DNA from: Antedon mediterranea
Lineage: Eukaryota; Echinodermata; Crinoidea; Comatulida; Antedonidae
Direction of reading: 5' to 3'
NCBI RefSeq assembly: GCF_964355755.1
Contig: NC_092670.1
Location: forward strand, 7,935,201 to 7,999,200
Length of the DNA: 64,000 nucleotides
The notes beneath the pieces were generated by a model that made no database searches, was not told where the DNA came from, and was given only the letters and a program-made list of their open reading frames with translations. How positions within the stretch are numbered: position 1 is the stretch's first letter; each line of letters opens with the position of its first letter. This document shows positions 38,501-53,500 of the stretch, in pieces. Both the position numbers and the translations under genes were made by a program.

Positions 38501-41500
38501 TTGAATATCGAAATAATTTAGCTTTCTGTTTTGTTTTAGATTCTGGAAGTTGGACTGAGGTTCGGTCTCCAGATTTAAAAATTGACGGTCGTGTTTCACC
38601 AGTTGATCCAGAAATGAGTAGACTAAAGTTACAAACACTCATTCAGGTACAGTAATTCTAAGTAGACAGTATACTTTACAATACAGTAACGACTCCTACA
38701 GTCGAAAAATGCAAAGGGGTCGCTACTGTATGAACAGTGTGATCGAAAGTGATCTCAAAGTTTACATAATAAAAACTTGGCATCCTCTTTTTTAAGTGAA
38801 AACAAATAACTGGTAGTCAGTGCTTTTCGTATTAAATGTGCCTGTCTATGAGGAATTAAATTGCTACACCCAAACTCGGCAGCCTATGGCTGAATGTTTC
38901 GAAAGAAAAAGAAACTCACTGGCAGTAGTCAGAGATTTTGGATTTTTCTCTATATGATAATTTTATAGCGAATTAAAAAAATTAAAAAAGTGAATAAATA
39001 AAAATTTATGTAGCTATACCATGGAATGCCCACTTTAAACCGACATAGGGAAATTGTTGCCTCATATTATATAATTTTTTATAACAATCTGAATTTTATG
39101 ACTTTTGGATGTGTTTTCTACTATTTTTACCTTCTTATTTTAAGTGTTTGTACTTGTTTTGCCCTGCATATGCTTGGTCCTTCAAGCTGTGATCTGGGAT
39201 GTTTGTTACACTCCAATGACTGAATTAATTTTATTTACTGTAGCTCCTCATTTATAGATGATACCATTTCTTTTTTAAATAAACTAACTGCAGTTTGTTA
39301 AAATGGAATACTTACAGAAGGTTTCGATCTCTAACTTTTCAGAGATCTTTATCACACTGGTCATTTTTTTAAAAATTCATTGACAGTCAAACAGTGCATT
39401 TGGATTACATGTTTGGATCGATTAATCAGTACTAGATTATTTATCGTCCAGCCGGACCGGATATGAGCATGTTTATACCAACTTATAGTAATAGCCTTTC
39501 TCAATAAAAAATGATTTTTGGTCAGAAATCTATGTAAATTGTTAGTTAGTTCATCTGTACTTTTCTAGCACTTCCGTTTAATTTGATTTTTTCATTTAAC
39601 TTAAAAGCATCTTATCTTATATTAATTTTGTGTTTACCTGTTTGTTGAGATTTTAATCACCATTAGTTAAAATCAGAAAATGATAATTTAACATTTTCTT
39701 AAACATCAAGAATTGTTGTTTGCTAAACTAAAACTACCATATATTTTAAATTTTATTTTTTAGTATTTTATTTTTATTTCTAATTGTATTTATTTTTATA
39801 TAATTATGTTTGTATTGAAATCTTTGTGATACAATATTACTATTACTAATTTCCCTTCTGCTACATTATATATCATCTATTTTTGTACCTGAAAAAAATA
39901 TCAAATAACATAAGGAAAAAATTATTTTTAAAAGCTTAAATTGAAATAATCTCTAGTCCTTTTTCTTTAACTGGAATAAAAGCATCTGACTATTGAAAAC
40001 AATTTTGTTTAAGAATACATGCACAGCAATATTTATGTTTTATTAAAAACCAATCCCTTAATAGGGGTTCTATTGTAAATGTGGAGCTGCAGCTTGGTGG
40101 TTAACATGCTTGCCTTCTAATCCCAACGTCCAGAGTTCAATCCTGACCTAATGCCAGGGTTGTAACTCACAAACTCTTTCAATTCCACTCCCTAAGCCTC
40201 AAATGAGACTTATTTTTTAATCTCGATAAATTTTAAAATAGTTTATCCATCCTGGAATTTCTCGCTGTTGGATGCCTATGAAGTATGAAATATATTATTT
40301 AAGATTTTGACAAATTTTAGTTTACTTTTTCTTTAATTTTAGAATATTAAATCTGATATAGTTCAAGAAGTTGATCATTTACTTGATGAAAAACTGGAAA
40401 GTATTCTGACTGAAACGGATGCCTTAACAATCCAGGAAGCTCACCCAGAAAATGCGTCTTCACACAGTAAATCAAGAGGAAGGTAAATAAAATCTGTTAT
40501 GCCAAAATGCCTGTTCAGACCTTGGCATTATGCTTTCGTATTTTATGCCTTGTACAACTCCATCTGCATTAGTGGAAACTACCATTTTTACATCATAAAC
40601 ACACAATATTTTTTTTTTATAACAATTCAGACTAACCCTGTTTTTCAATTGATAAGCTGCTTTTTTTTTTATCGTATCAGTCAAACTTAAAAATTACCTT
40701 ATTTATACCTTGTTTTCCTTGAACACATATTTTTTGGATTTTCGAATAAATCCTGCTGACTGATAATGGATACACAGGAAGGCTGCATTATTTGCACAGG
40801 TACATTTGTTCTCAACTTCCCAAAATAGAACAAGAATATGAGATTCATTTAGTTGGCGTACCTGGCAGTGCACCAATCGTTTGACCGTGAGGTTGATAGT
40901 TCGAATCCTGCAGTCAACTTTGGTTTAATAAGATTCATATGTACATAAAAGTCTATTTCCTACAGTAGTAAGAGCTGATTCAGCTGTTATTTTCAAGTTA
41001 TATTAAAACCATGTGGACCCAACATTCATCATGGTAGTACAGGTATAAACCCATGAGAAATGCTGGGGCTGTTTATCTCTAGTTTAAATTGTTTAATCCA
41101 ATGTATTATTTTAAACTATAACCAACAGCAAAAAAAATAAAACTAGTTAATAGAAAAGATAATTAAAACATACACACAAGCTCACTTTTATGCCCCAATT
41201 TGTTAATAAACATAAGATCAGGTAAAATATAGTAAAAAAGGGGATTCATTATACACATAATGCTGTAACGTAGCAGTGGAAAAAAGTTGATAGAATTAGG
41301 AAAGTTCCCTGATAGAATGTAATTTAATTTAAGTGAAACCTTGAAGCACTGGACATATAAAATTACCCCACTGATTTTTGGATCAATCACGCATGGAAAC
41401 ATACTCCCATAATGCAGCTAGTAATCAGCGTAAATTGTGTTTTGACCTTTACCAGGTACGTATTTGTACACCTGGGTGGAGAGAGGCAAACGTAAGTAAA

Positions 41501-44500
41501 TTTTTTTGGAAACAAACAATTCGCTGAAAATTGGTTTTCGAACGCACTACCATAGGCAAACGTCCAACATGCTGTACCCCGCACCCTCACAGGTTACAAC
41601 AAAATATATTGCATTAAAAGCTTTTTATTTTATATAATATCCAATGTGGAGAGAAAGTTGATGAAATGTTACATATGGTATGCACATTATTTTGTATAAT
41701 TTGTTTACCTATCTTTTTTTCAGGGACCCTTTGGCTGTGAAAGAGTTCAAAGTAAGAGAATCCATCCTGACGTAAGTAATTTATGGAAATTGTAATAATT
41801 TGTGAAGTGACTGATCTTTTGTTTTCTAGTATTATATCACAATATGATGTACCTTTCTTATCTCATATCCATTAGTAATTCTCCTGAGGGAAAAGTACTA
41901 TTGTTTGTTTAGTCCTTTTCATCTATTAATTATGTGTCTGTGAATAATTATTTTTGTAGGATCCTTTAAAGTGGATTTTTAAGTAATCATTCATCATTCA
42001 TTTTGGTCAAAATCAACTTCAATAACAATATAGAAAAAGTACAAGAAGATTGTGAGCAATACACTTGAAATGGATGTTAATGAAAGTAATAACCCTTAAT
42101 TAAAAACGTCCATTGAAATGCTGAAAAGCCGCCGTCTAAAAATGTTATTTTCAAACCTCTTTTCTGCTGTTTTGAATTAACAGATTACAATAATTTATTA
42201 TTGGGAAGAATTTTTCAATTAAAAATACTCAATTAGTTTTTAATGAAAAGACTGCAAGCAACATAAGGTTTTTTGTTTAATTATTAATTGTTGTTTTCTG
42301 ACAGATTTGTTGCTTACTATAAACTTAAATAATTTTGTGTCTTAGTATTTAGTGTAGTTCTGTGTAAAAATAACAATATACATTATTTTTATTTATTTTT
42401 TTTTATTTAATCGGTATAAAAAGACTCAAAATACAACTCATAGTTGAAATGAAGAGCTTACATAGGAAAATGATAATTCACATAAAAAAAAGTTTTTAAA
42501 GCATTATATATTCAAATAAAGTTTAAATGAAAACCTTCCTAGAATATTTTCACTTTAGAAAAGAAAACCACAATAATTTTTTACCAGAGACCCATTGAAT
42601 TCCAAACAAATCAGGTAAATAATTTTTTTTTATCCAATCTGTGGTCAAGATGAATAAAAATAACATAAAAATGGCTTATTTAACATTCTAAAACAATTTT
42701 AATTTTTTTTAGTGGGGATGGGAGAGTTGGGACGGACAGTCAATATATCATTATGGTCCAAACTTCAAATCTAAGCTAATTCTCAGTGACTATCTGTAGC
42801 AAACCCCTTGTTGTACTGTTATAACAGAATGACTCATGTTTTGTAGTGCCCATGTTAAATATAATTTCCGTTGCATCAAAACTAAACTAGAAACTTATCT
42901 TTCTATGCATAGTAAAAAAAATTGATATAAACAAAATGCACTTTCAAAGAAATCCAATACGATAATGGATTTACCAAACACTTTGTTCACTGCAACAAAA
43001 AAAAACTTTTCTATAAAAATGTTTAAAACAATTTTTATTTAACTGAATGTAGTCAATTACTAGTACTGTATCTACATTTGTCCAGGCACTTTCTGTGATA
43101 CAGCATCCCATGTGTTTCATATTTTACTCTCAACTTCCCATGGCACAGAACGATGAGTTATACTTGAGATGCTGTATTTCGGAATTTTCCTATGATACTG
43201 GTGTAATCTCATAATTTCAAGTTTCAATTTTGTTCCATGTTAATTTTTCCTTTTTCTCAAATAACTGCTTTATATTTGTTTTTGTTTTTATTGTTTCACA
43301 TACCTAATAAAACTAACATCCTGTTTAACAAGTTTATTATGTGTGTGGAAAAACAAATACGGTAAGCCAAAAAAGGGCTTTGGAGCTTCGTATCCATATT
43401 TCAAAGAACATTACATTATAAGTAAAGTGTTAACAAAACATTGAATAACAAAAAAGCAAAAAAAGGATATATTATACATATCTACCATTTTAGAAATTGT
43501 TTACCGTATATTGTACTATTATTTCTATTTCAAACTTCAAATAATGTGTACATTCTTTTTTTAAATATTTATATATTATCAGTTTGTATATTGTGTTTAT
43601 TACTCTATTTTATCCTGTAGCGTTTACACTGTAGAATGGAAATATAATATGATGATAAATGTGTATCTATTTTCAGATTTCAATGTTTTTTTTTCTTATT
43701 TTTTTGTCTAGAGATTTGTTTGCGGATAGGCACATTCAAACCATCTACAATATATTTGTGGCAATTATGATAGTTTTTAGTCTCAATACATTGGTATATG
43801 ACTTGTTAGTTCATGGCAGGTGAGGAAATGATAATTTGTTTTTGTTTTTATTTTATTTTTTTTGATTTGATGATTGTGGGTCACATGATGTTCAATAAAT
43901 ACTTCATTGAACTAATACATCATCAAGAGTGCATTTTTCGTTATATTTATGAGTGGATTTTCGTTATGTGCTTGTATATCCTTATGAAAATATAACTTTT
44001 TATCCTTTACCTTGTGAAAATATTTGTACTATTGCACTCATTAACATTCAGATACAGATAAACTTATTTTATCCATCACAGGAAATTTACATGGTCGCAG
44101 TTCAAAAATACATTATTGATGATATAAAAAATTAACTAACAATTTAAGTAAATGCATCAATTATCGTTATGACATCGTATCCCTGTAGGGATAAATGAAT
44201 TTCTATAGTGGTTCATACATGCCGACAATGACTTTCTATGTACTAGCTTCTCTCCAAGTCATTGGCGGTCATGTACAGGTGCATGACTCTATCCATTCTC
44301 AGAGGTAGTTTGTAAGATCATTAGGGAAACCACTTGGTCATTGATAAAAGAATTAGTGTTTCTTATCCTCTGATGTCTACACCAGAGTATGATATCCATA
44401 GTCTATTGCAAGATTTTTAGTATGCAACATTTAAAAAGATAATTATTTTTTATTGTTTTTGTTCAATATGCCATTTTAATGTCACATAATAGTTTTTCAC

Positions 44501-47500
44501 TTTGACCAAAAATGAAATTTTAAAAAATGGTTTTCTTTGAAAAAACTGTCAAAGTAGTCAAATTGACTGGAGGTAAATGGGTTTTGGTTGAATAACCGTT
44601 TATTTTGTCTTTTTATAAATGAAAAGATTATTTGATTTTGTTTTCTACGGAGGTGATTAAATTTGATTAAAACTACAAAATGGCCTATTTAAAGTCTTTT
44701 TGTTTTGGGGACACAATACATCTTTAGCCAAGACATGACCACACTTCCTCCTTAGAGCTGTCTGATGTGTTTTAGCCAAGACAACTCACTTTATTACCCA
44801 ATACATACATATACCTTACAAAGGTAAAGACCTTTATTGGCATATGTCAATTTACCATAAATCTGGATGGTTACCAACATTTCCTATTTTAGCAAATGAC
44901 CAACACTTTCACAACAGGTTAAGGGAAAATCTGTCTATTGTTTGCCATGCGTAAACACGTGTGTATACAACCAGATATATAGTACACACCCACAAAGGGG
45001 TACCTTCCTGCTTATGATGATAAAGCTTGGTTCCCACGCAATTTAACAATGTAGGTGCAACGCCAACCAACACACGTGACTGATCAAATTACACGCAGTA
45101 CTGATAAATCATTGCGTTGCGGCCTAGTGGGAACAAAACTTTAACATGAAAGTACATAAGGTTTCCCCCAAATAAGCCAACACATAAAACTAAAATACAA
45201 AATTGCAAACCACTTTTAAATTAGGTTCCCCTACAGAATTTTAGGTACATTGTTTTTTTCTCTTAATACTTGAATGCAATGTTAAAACACATGTAACTGT
45301 CTAAAACCGATAAAATAGTATGGTTATAGTTTATGTATTTAACCTAGATTGAATTATAAAAAATATGATTAAATGTTTATGTTATGTAATGTGCATTTGG
45401 GACTGTTAAATCATTTTGACACATTTCCATTTTGACATTGATTAATTGTGCAATAACTCTGAATACCGTCTTTCGCTTTTCAGGATTATGGTAAACCTCA
45501 ACATAATTTCCTGGGCATTTGGCAACTTGCCAGCTGTACTCTGGATCTGGGCACTCATGCAGATGTATACAATGATCGTCGTCTTTTCGCTTTTTCAATA
45601 CTGGGCTTACCATCGACATAAAACTGTGCGTTTACCTGACATCTTTTGGCTCTGTGTGTACATATCTCTGCAAATCTTTTTCTTGGTTTTCCCTGTTGGT
45701 TTTGTTATACACAATGAGTTGCCTCCGGCGTCAGCGTTTATCATAATGTGTGAACAAGCTCGTCTAATGATGAAGTCACATGCTTTTGTACGTGAAAACA
45801 TTCCAAGGGCCATTGCATATAAACCACACTCAGGTACCCATATTTTGCATCTACAGTCAACTCTTTTTAAAGCTCACTCTTGGGGAAAAACTCTCTAACC
45901 AATATTTGTGTATGGTCTAAGTCCCAAATTTATTGATACTATATTCAGAAAGCCCAAGTTTCTAACCAAAATATGTTGGGTGTAAGGGTAGTTGACAGAA
46001 CCTTCAAAACAGCACACAATAAACAATATCTAATATTAAAATAGTAAATTTTTAATTATGTTTTTGAAAGATATATATCCTAAACATAAAGAGATCTGTT
46101 TTGCATTTTTACGAGAATTAACCCTTCTTAAAGAGTAGCTCCGGGTTTAAAATATATATTGTTTCTTAGAAGATATAAACCCTTGAAACAAAGTTTAATA
46201 TTTCATTGCTCATTCTTCACTGTTGTCAAAATTTAAGAAGGTTATTACCAAGTTTTAACGGGAATAATATACAATATCAATTTTTTATTCTGGAGTTACA
46301 ATTTATAATAATATATGTTTTTGTTAATTAGTATTACAAATAAATTATTTTAGATCTTTGTGTAATTTGATACAGACCCTTTAATTCTGTAAATGTTTAC
46401 TTTTCTTTAAAAATGCATTCAAGTTTAAATTGTTACTTCTTCATACAGATTCTGATCTGACCAGAAGAGATGCTCTGCAGCGTTTGGCAGAAGACACACC
46501 ACTAAGGAATGGAGAAATCAAACCAGAGTTGTCTGACATTGGAGAACCATGTCCAGACTTCTCAAAATATTTGTACTTCCTATTTTGTCCCACCCTCATT
46601 TATCGTGACAGTTACCCACGCACAAGTAAAGTTCATTGGAACGTTGTCAGGATGAATCTGGTTCAGGTACGGTAAATTAAAAAATCTTTCTTTAGAAACA
46701 TATTTTCTGTTTCATATACTGTACTGCCAAGATACCATCATGAATTTACTGTTTTCAGGTGTGTTTATTTTAGCTCACACAGCGCAATTGAGTTGACCAA
46801 TCACAAGCGATAGTTCAGTTCATCCATTGTGCCGCAATTGGTCAAATTGCTTGCATTGCACTTATATCCTTGCATTGCGTACGGCCATACTGCGTTGAAA
46901 CACCGGTTCTCGTCAGATCACCAAAGTTAAGCAACGTTGGGCCTGGTTGCGTTCTGGATGGGAGACCGTCTAGAAATCGCGGCGGGTGCTGTATATACTG
47001 GAGAGTGATGGTGTAATGGTAATATCGGACTAGCATGTGATAGGCATGGGTTCGAGGTTATCTGTACCATACTAATTGCATCCTTAGGCAAGGTGCTTTA
47101 CTCTCATTGCCTCGTCCTTCGGATGGGATGTAAAGCCGTTGGTCCCGTGTACTTAACAGTGCACGTTAAAGAACTTGGTACACTATTCGAAAAGAGTAGG
47201 GGATCGTCTCCCGGTGTGCTGATCTGGTAGGCGCTGCACTGCTGGCTGCTGTGGGTCCGTGGAGGGCCTAATCCGAATTTCCTCAGTTTCCAGTTAAGCT
47301 TGAGGACAAATATGAATACCTTTACCTTTACCTTGCGTCCAATTGTGGACCAAGCTTTTGAATGCATTTACTTATCTCATTGTTCAAAGCTGTATTGTAG
47401 GCTGAATGGGAGTGTGTTGGGTGCATCTGTGTTCTCCCGCTAATGCAGAAGAATTTGCATTTGACTGCTTTCAACAATTTAAGAAACAGAGAGCATAACA

Positions 47501-50500
47501 ATTCCATTAAAAAAGTAGTACAGTATTCATTTCTGCCCCTGCATTGTGTATTGTACATGTATCTGTTCATATTCATATAAACTTTTGTTCTACATCCCTA
47601 AGATGAGCACCTCCTAATGATGCCAAACAAGCCTATACCATTGATTATTTAATTATTGTGAATACTTAAAACCATACTTTAAGTTCAGTTCACTGTACTG
47701 TACATCACCCATGTGTAAAACGCTTAGCACATCTTCAGGATGAGTAAGCTGGACCTAGTTTCACAATGTGCATGGATTGAAAATTAGGGTAGAATCATTT
47801 ATTAAAGGTTAACATTTCATTCTCCAAGAGCCCTGATCTTTATAAAATAGTGCTATATAAATAAGCATAAAACCACGTTGTTTTTATGTTATTGTTGTTG
47901 ATAGTGTTTGGTCAAATTGTGTCTTTGGTTTCTACAGATTTTTTTCTAATTTATTTGATAAATTACTTAGAATTAATATTCACACTTCTTGTTAATAAAG
48001 TTTTAAAATAGTTTTGCAGATAAATCAATGGAAATCATTAAACAACAGGAAACAGCAAACCAAAAATTTGAGCCGTTGATATAAATATCAGGTTGACATT
48101 TATTATTATTATTGTATCTTTTTTTTTGGGTAGGCCTATAGGATTTTGAGGAAGTTTAAAAGCACAATAACTTGACATCATGGCTTCCCTGGATACAGAC
48201 CAACGTAGATTACATACCTTCTTGAAATGTATTTAACTCAAGGACAAATGTAAATGGCCAGCTTAAGATCGGACCCACATCCTTCCTTCTAGGATGTCCA
48301 AACCACTAGCCACTGCACCAAAAAATGTTTTTATAAAAGTATATAGACGTATGACAACCCATAATGTACTGTACTGTTGTAGCACAAATAAGGATAGGTC
48401 GATTCTGACATAGTAGAAATGTCATTGCAACAACAGGTCATTGCAACATTATTATGAAAATAATAGTTATTGTTCCTTTTCTTCCTTTTCATATATCATT
48501 GAAATTGTCAGTTAGGCAAATTTTATTTCAAGGCAGCTTTAAAAACTCATATTTTAAACTTGTATTTTTCGAAAATTTTATTTTAGTTTTAGTGTTAGGG
48601 CTTTCCTCTAGTTTGCATAATGATAATAGACTGAAATGGTTATCCCAACATAATACACAAAAGTTAAAATATTATTCCTCCTTATAGATACAGGTCAGGT
48701 CATAGAGGTCATGTCATTCTGAAATAATTTAGATATGTTTTATAGGTTTTTCTATAACTTTAATTGTAGCTTGTAGAGTACAGTCATGCACATGTCCTTG
48801 TTAAAAATATGTTTCCATACTGGACTTTTAGAGGGCTCTGTAATGTTTGAATGTATATTGTAACATCACCTCTATCAGCTAATCAAATGTGTGTGTGGTT
48901 AATTCTCACTCTTCCACACTTTGGCAACTTAACTATAAGTAAAGTTTAATGGGATTCAAAACCCATTAGTATTATGTTTTGTTTTTAAGAGTTTTTCACG
49001 CTGCTGCTCTAGCCGGCTACGTCCCATTAGGACTACTCAATCAGAAGCTAAAGCAAGCAGCAGTTATAGTTCTAAGGACAGACAGTTTTGTGAAAATGGA
49101 AACTCCACTATAATTTATTGATTCCAGCTGCTACAGTAGACCCAAAAAACGTCTGGGAAAGAGTCTATTAGGACATGTCATGCTAAAATTACAAATCCCT
49201 AAGCATTTCTGGTATATTCACTGTCAGATATTCATTGAATTATTATCGAAATAGTCCATTAAAGTTTGTGTTTGTAATAGGATACTTCACAATTGAAATA
49301 TCTAGGGTGATGAAGTGACCCCCAGATTTGACCTTAGCAATAAAATTAACTAAAGTGACAGAAATTGAGTATTCACTTCTGTAACAAAAAAATAATATTT
49401 ATTCACATATAAAAAAAGAAAAGAAACCCCAAAACCATTGTCTGACACTGACAGACAATTTAAGTATTTGTTGCTTTAAATTACATTTTTTCAGGTAAAA
49501 TAACTATTATGTGACAATAAAATGACACATTCAAAAACATTTGAAATAAAAAATATTTTTCAATAAGCGAGCAGCGTTTTTTGTAAGAAATATTTCTTGT
49601 TTACTCACACCTTACTCCGTATTGAGTAAAAGGGTTGAGCTGGCTTTACTCACCCCATATCACTATCACCTCAATACCATAGAGATGTTATACTATATTA
49701 ATTCTATTATATCTCTATTTTAATACAATTACCATTGCCTAGAGGGAACCTATTTTTTTGTAAGTCCGGAGAAAATGTCACCCGACAAGCCAACTTGCAG
49801 TTGAGTATGGGAAATAAAATTACATCCTGGCCTAATTTCTGTTGTAACCATGGGACATTCCTTAGTACTTGAGAAGTAGTACATTGTATTGTTGGATATC
49901 AAATAAAGTTCTCAAAACACACCAACAACCTGGATTAACCCATTAAGTTTGCTTTATGTTTAACCATTTAAAATCATAAATAAAACAATATGCAAGTACG
50001 TGGAAAACATAGATGAAGATTTATAACAATAGGAATGTTGTACTTGGGTGTGTTATAATTCAATCTTATTCAATACCTGTGGTAAATAAAGTGTCACTTT
50101 TTAACCATGTAACATTTTTTAAATTTGGATATGACATACTTCAGATCTTAACATGTGTTTAACTATTTCCTTATTTGAAAGTATGCCAAGGAACAACTAG
50201 AGTCAGATTGTAAAACTACTTATAGGATTTGAATCAATCACGATTCCTATAAAAACTATTTATTATCGGCATATTTCAACCATGATCCGATTCACTTTAC
50301 CCTTTCAATAAAGAAAATTTGGTATTCTTCTCCTAGATTGACTGTCTGGGAGTTAATTCAGAGAGTTTACTAGAATTTGTGATTTATACTGCTAGTTTTT
50401 AAACAAAGATCAATTTGTAACACTATTGCCAACCCCTATTCAGAGGATATATTTAAAATAAGAAGAAACTCAGTTGAGTCCTAAAGGTGATGTCCCTTAA

Positions 50501-53500
50501 TAGGGGTTTTACTGTAATTAGCATTTCTCTCTTTTTTTATATAGTAATTAATACAGTGTTTAGTTTAGTATATAAATGTATTACAAGGGGATTCAAATCA
50601 TAAATTTTGATGTGAACAATCCTATTCTCTACCACTGAACCCATTTTCCACAATATTTTTCTTGGGGTGCCAGACCGAATCTGTTAGCAATGTGAAAGTA
50701 GCCTTAATATGGAGTAAGTTCTGGAATATACCCGTGGCATACTCAATAGGTGCCATAATATGCAACAATATCCAAAATAGTAGGACTACATTAAACCTCA
50801 TTAATAAATATTCTTATTTTTATTTCATAGGTCCTTGCTTGTACTTTTTTTACGTACTATGTGTTTGTACGATTCTGCGTGCCAGTATTTAAGAACTTTG
50901 GTCAAGAGGATTTAACTTTGCGCAACTTGATGTTGGCGTCCTTCAGCGTCATGCTTCCAGCCACACTTGTGCTTGTACTTGGGTTTTTTGCGATCCTACA
51001 TTCATGGTTGAATGCTTTTGCCGAGATGATGCAGTTTGCAGATAGACAATTTTACAAGGTACACAAAGATGGAAATGTTGTTTTCCCATAAATGCATTTT
51101 TGCCGCTAAAGCTTGGTAATTCTCACTTGGACGTAATGCAAGTAAGCACACTGTAAATAATTTGACTAATCATGATGCGATCATCTAAACTGTCGCTTGT
51201 GATTGGTCAACTTACTTGCATTGCGCCTATGTTGTTGCGTCCAAATGGGAACAAAGCTTAATAATCTTCATAGACGTTAACATTATCTTTAGGGTTAGGG
51301 TAAAATTCACCAATGCAATACAGTGCAGTTGTTTATAGCATTTCTTAAGTCTCAATTTTTTGTGAATTTTTAACCATAAAGTTGGGGGTACTGTAGATGT
51401 GTCTTTAACATACTTACATACTTGTCTGATTTGACTCAGAAGGATGTTGACAATTTCGGCACTCATTGCCTCACATTCAAATCATAGTACAAATATTGAA
51501 TGCAATGGGGCATTTCGAAATTCAACATGAAGCCTAATCAATGTTCTATATGGGGATGGCTTAATGTTGGTAAAAATGATAAATATTTTGGCACATATGG
51601 CATGCCATACATCTATTTGAACTGGAATAATTTCGAGCAAAAATATCAAAGTGTGATGATCTGTTGGTGGCACTCATAAAGGAACACTATCAACATGAAA
51701 AAGCAATACCTAGAAACTTGGGACACATTATCATTATTATTATTATTACTGTATTTCTTTATTTCATTAAAAACATCTACATTTCTACAAAAAATAATAA
51801 AATATAAAATATAAAAAAAATCTTTTTTACATTATTCCATGGAGTAAAATACTCCATGATTATTCTGCTCACAAGCCATATTTAATTTTTTTTTAATTTT
51901 TACTTTAGGATTGGTGGAATGTAAAGACATACTCAAGTTATTACCGTACCTGGAATATAGTGGTACATGATTGGCTCTTTACGTATATCTACCGAGATCT
52001 ACAGGTGAACACTTTTAGCATTTTATAATAATTATTTTTATATTATATTTTCCTGTTTCACAATAAGTCCATCCCTAGATATTAAAAAATAATATCATAT
52101 AAACATTCACTTTAGCAATAACTAAATTTATTTCTGACGTAGAATTATTTTAAATGTGTCACTGCAGTTTTATTAGAGACTTGTTATTAGAATAACAACT
52201 CACTGGTTTTATGAAAAGAAATTTCTCATCTCTATTTTTACATAGAAACAAAATAGAATTGTTCAATCTGTATTCAGGTTTTTAAGCAACATTACATTAC
52301 AGATTTTATTGTACCATATTCAGGGGAACCCCTCAGGGGACACTTCTATTCAGGGAAAACTCCTATTAAGGGGATACCCCTAATAAGGGGACACTTTCTT
52401 GTGAAAAACAAGAGGAATTGTATATTTAACATGCCCCTACTCAGCAGACATCCCTCCTTATCATTATGAAGGGGACATTTCATTGGTCTAGAGTGTTTCC
52501 CCCACCCAACCCCCCTAATAGATATTCTACTGTAGTAAATTCCCCCTTACCTCTGCCCCACTGCTTTACGGCTTAAGGTGAGAAAACCTGCATCCATATA
52601 AACTTAACACAATCTTCATTGCACAGCTTTTAACAGATGATAATTATTCAAGATAACCTCCTTTTTTTTTCAATTTCGTTTTAGCTTTTAGGGTTTGGCA
52701 AGTTCTTTTCCATGATGGCAGTGTTTGTAATATCTGCGACTATGCACGAGTACATTTTAACAGTCTCACTCAACTTCTTCTACCCCGTTTTATTCTTCAT
52801 GTTTGGTGGTGTTGGAGGTATGTACAGTGAGCCGGTTGGTTTAACAAGCTTTTACAAATAGAATCCCTCTTCCCTCTTCAGAGGACACATCTATAAAGGG
52901 ACACCTTCTTCTGAATTGAACGAGGAGCAATATATATGTTATAAAACTACGACATTCACTCCTATTAAGGGAGCACCCCGGTTTAATGGCCAAGCGATTA
53001 AGGCAGGGGAGCAGTTTACCGTACTTAAAGAGACAACAATATCGGCATGGGTTCGAGGCCAAGTTGCTCCTAGTTCTGGTGGTAGAACAAATCTTTTAAG
53101 ATAAGGACTATAAACCATAGGTCCAATCTACACAGTTAGCCTGTGGGCAATTTAAGAACCCAGCTCATCTCGAGACGAGTAGGGGCTACCCCTGTGAACT
53201 GGTTAAAAAAATAGCCTCAGTGACAGTGATTAACCTAATATTGTCAATCCTTTGCCACATGTGCCTAAATAAAACAACTATAAACCACACTGATAAGAAA
53301 GTTTGTATTATCCAAAGAATTGTGTAACAACAAAATTGTATTGAGCAATAATTATAGAAAGGTTTTGCCTGCACTTAGCCTACACTTTACTACAGTAAAT
53401 ATTTAGGGAATACGCTTTTTTTTCTTAAGTGTTTTTGTTTAAAAGACAATTGGTGTGTAGCTGTTTTGGTGGTGTAATCAGTTCAGGTGTGCCACAGGCT

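Noticed and set aside
46880-46993. functional 5S rRNA gene
   Set aside because: It has several changes from the conserved 5S sequence, is followed by SINE parts instead of a T-run terminator, and is inserted in a MITE.
51290-51303. telomere-like AGGGTTAGGGT
   Set aside because: Only two units, so it is expected by chance in DNA of this length.
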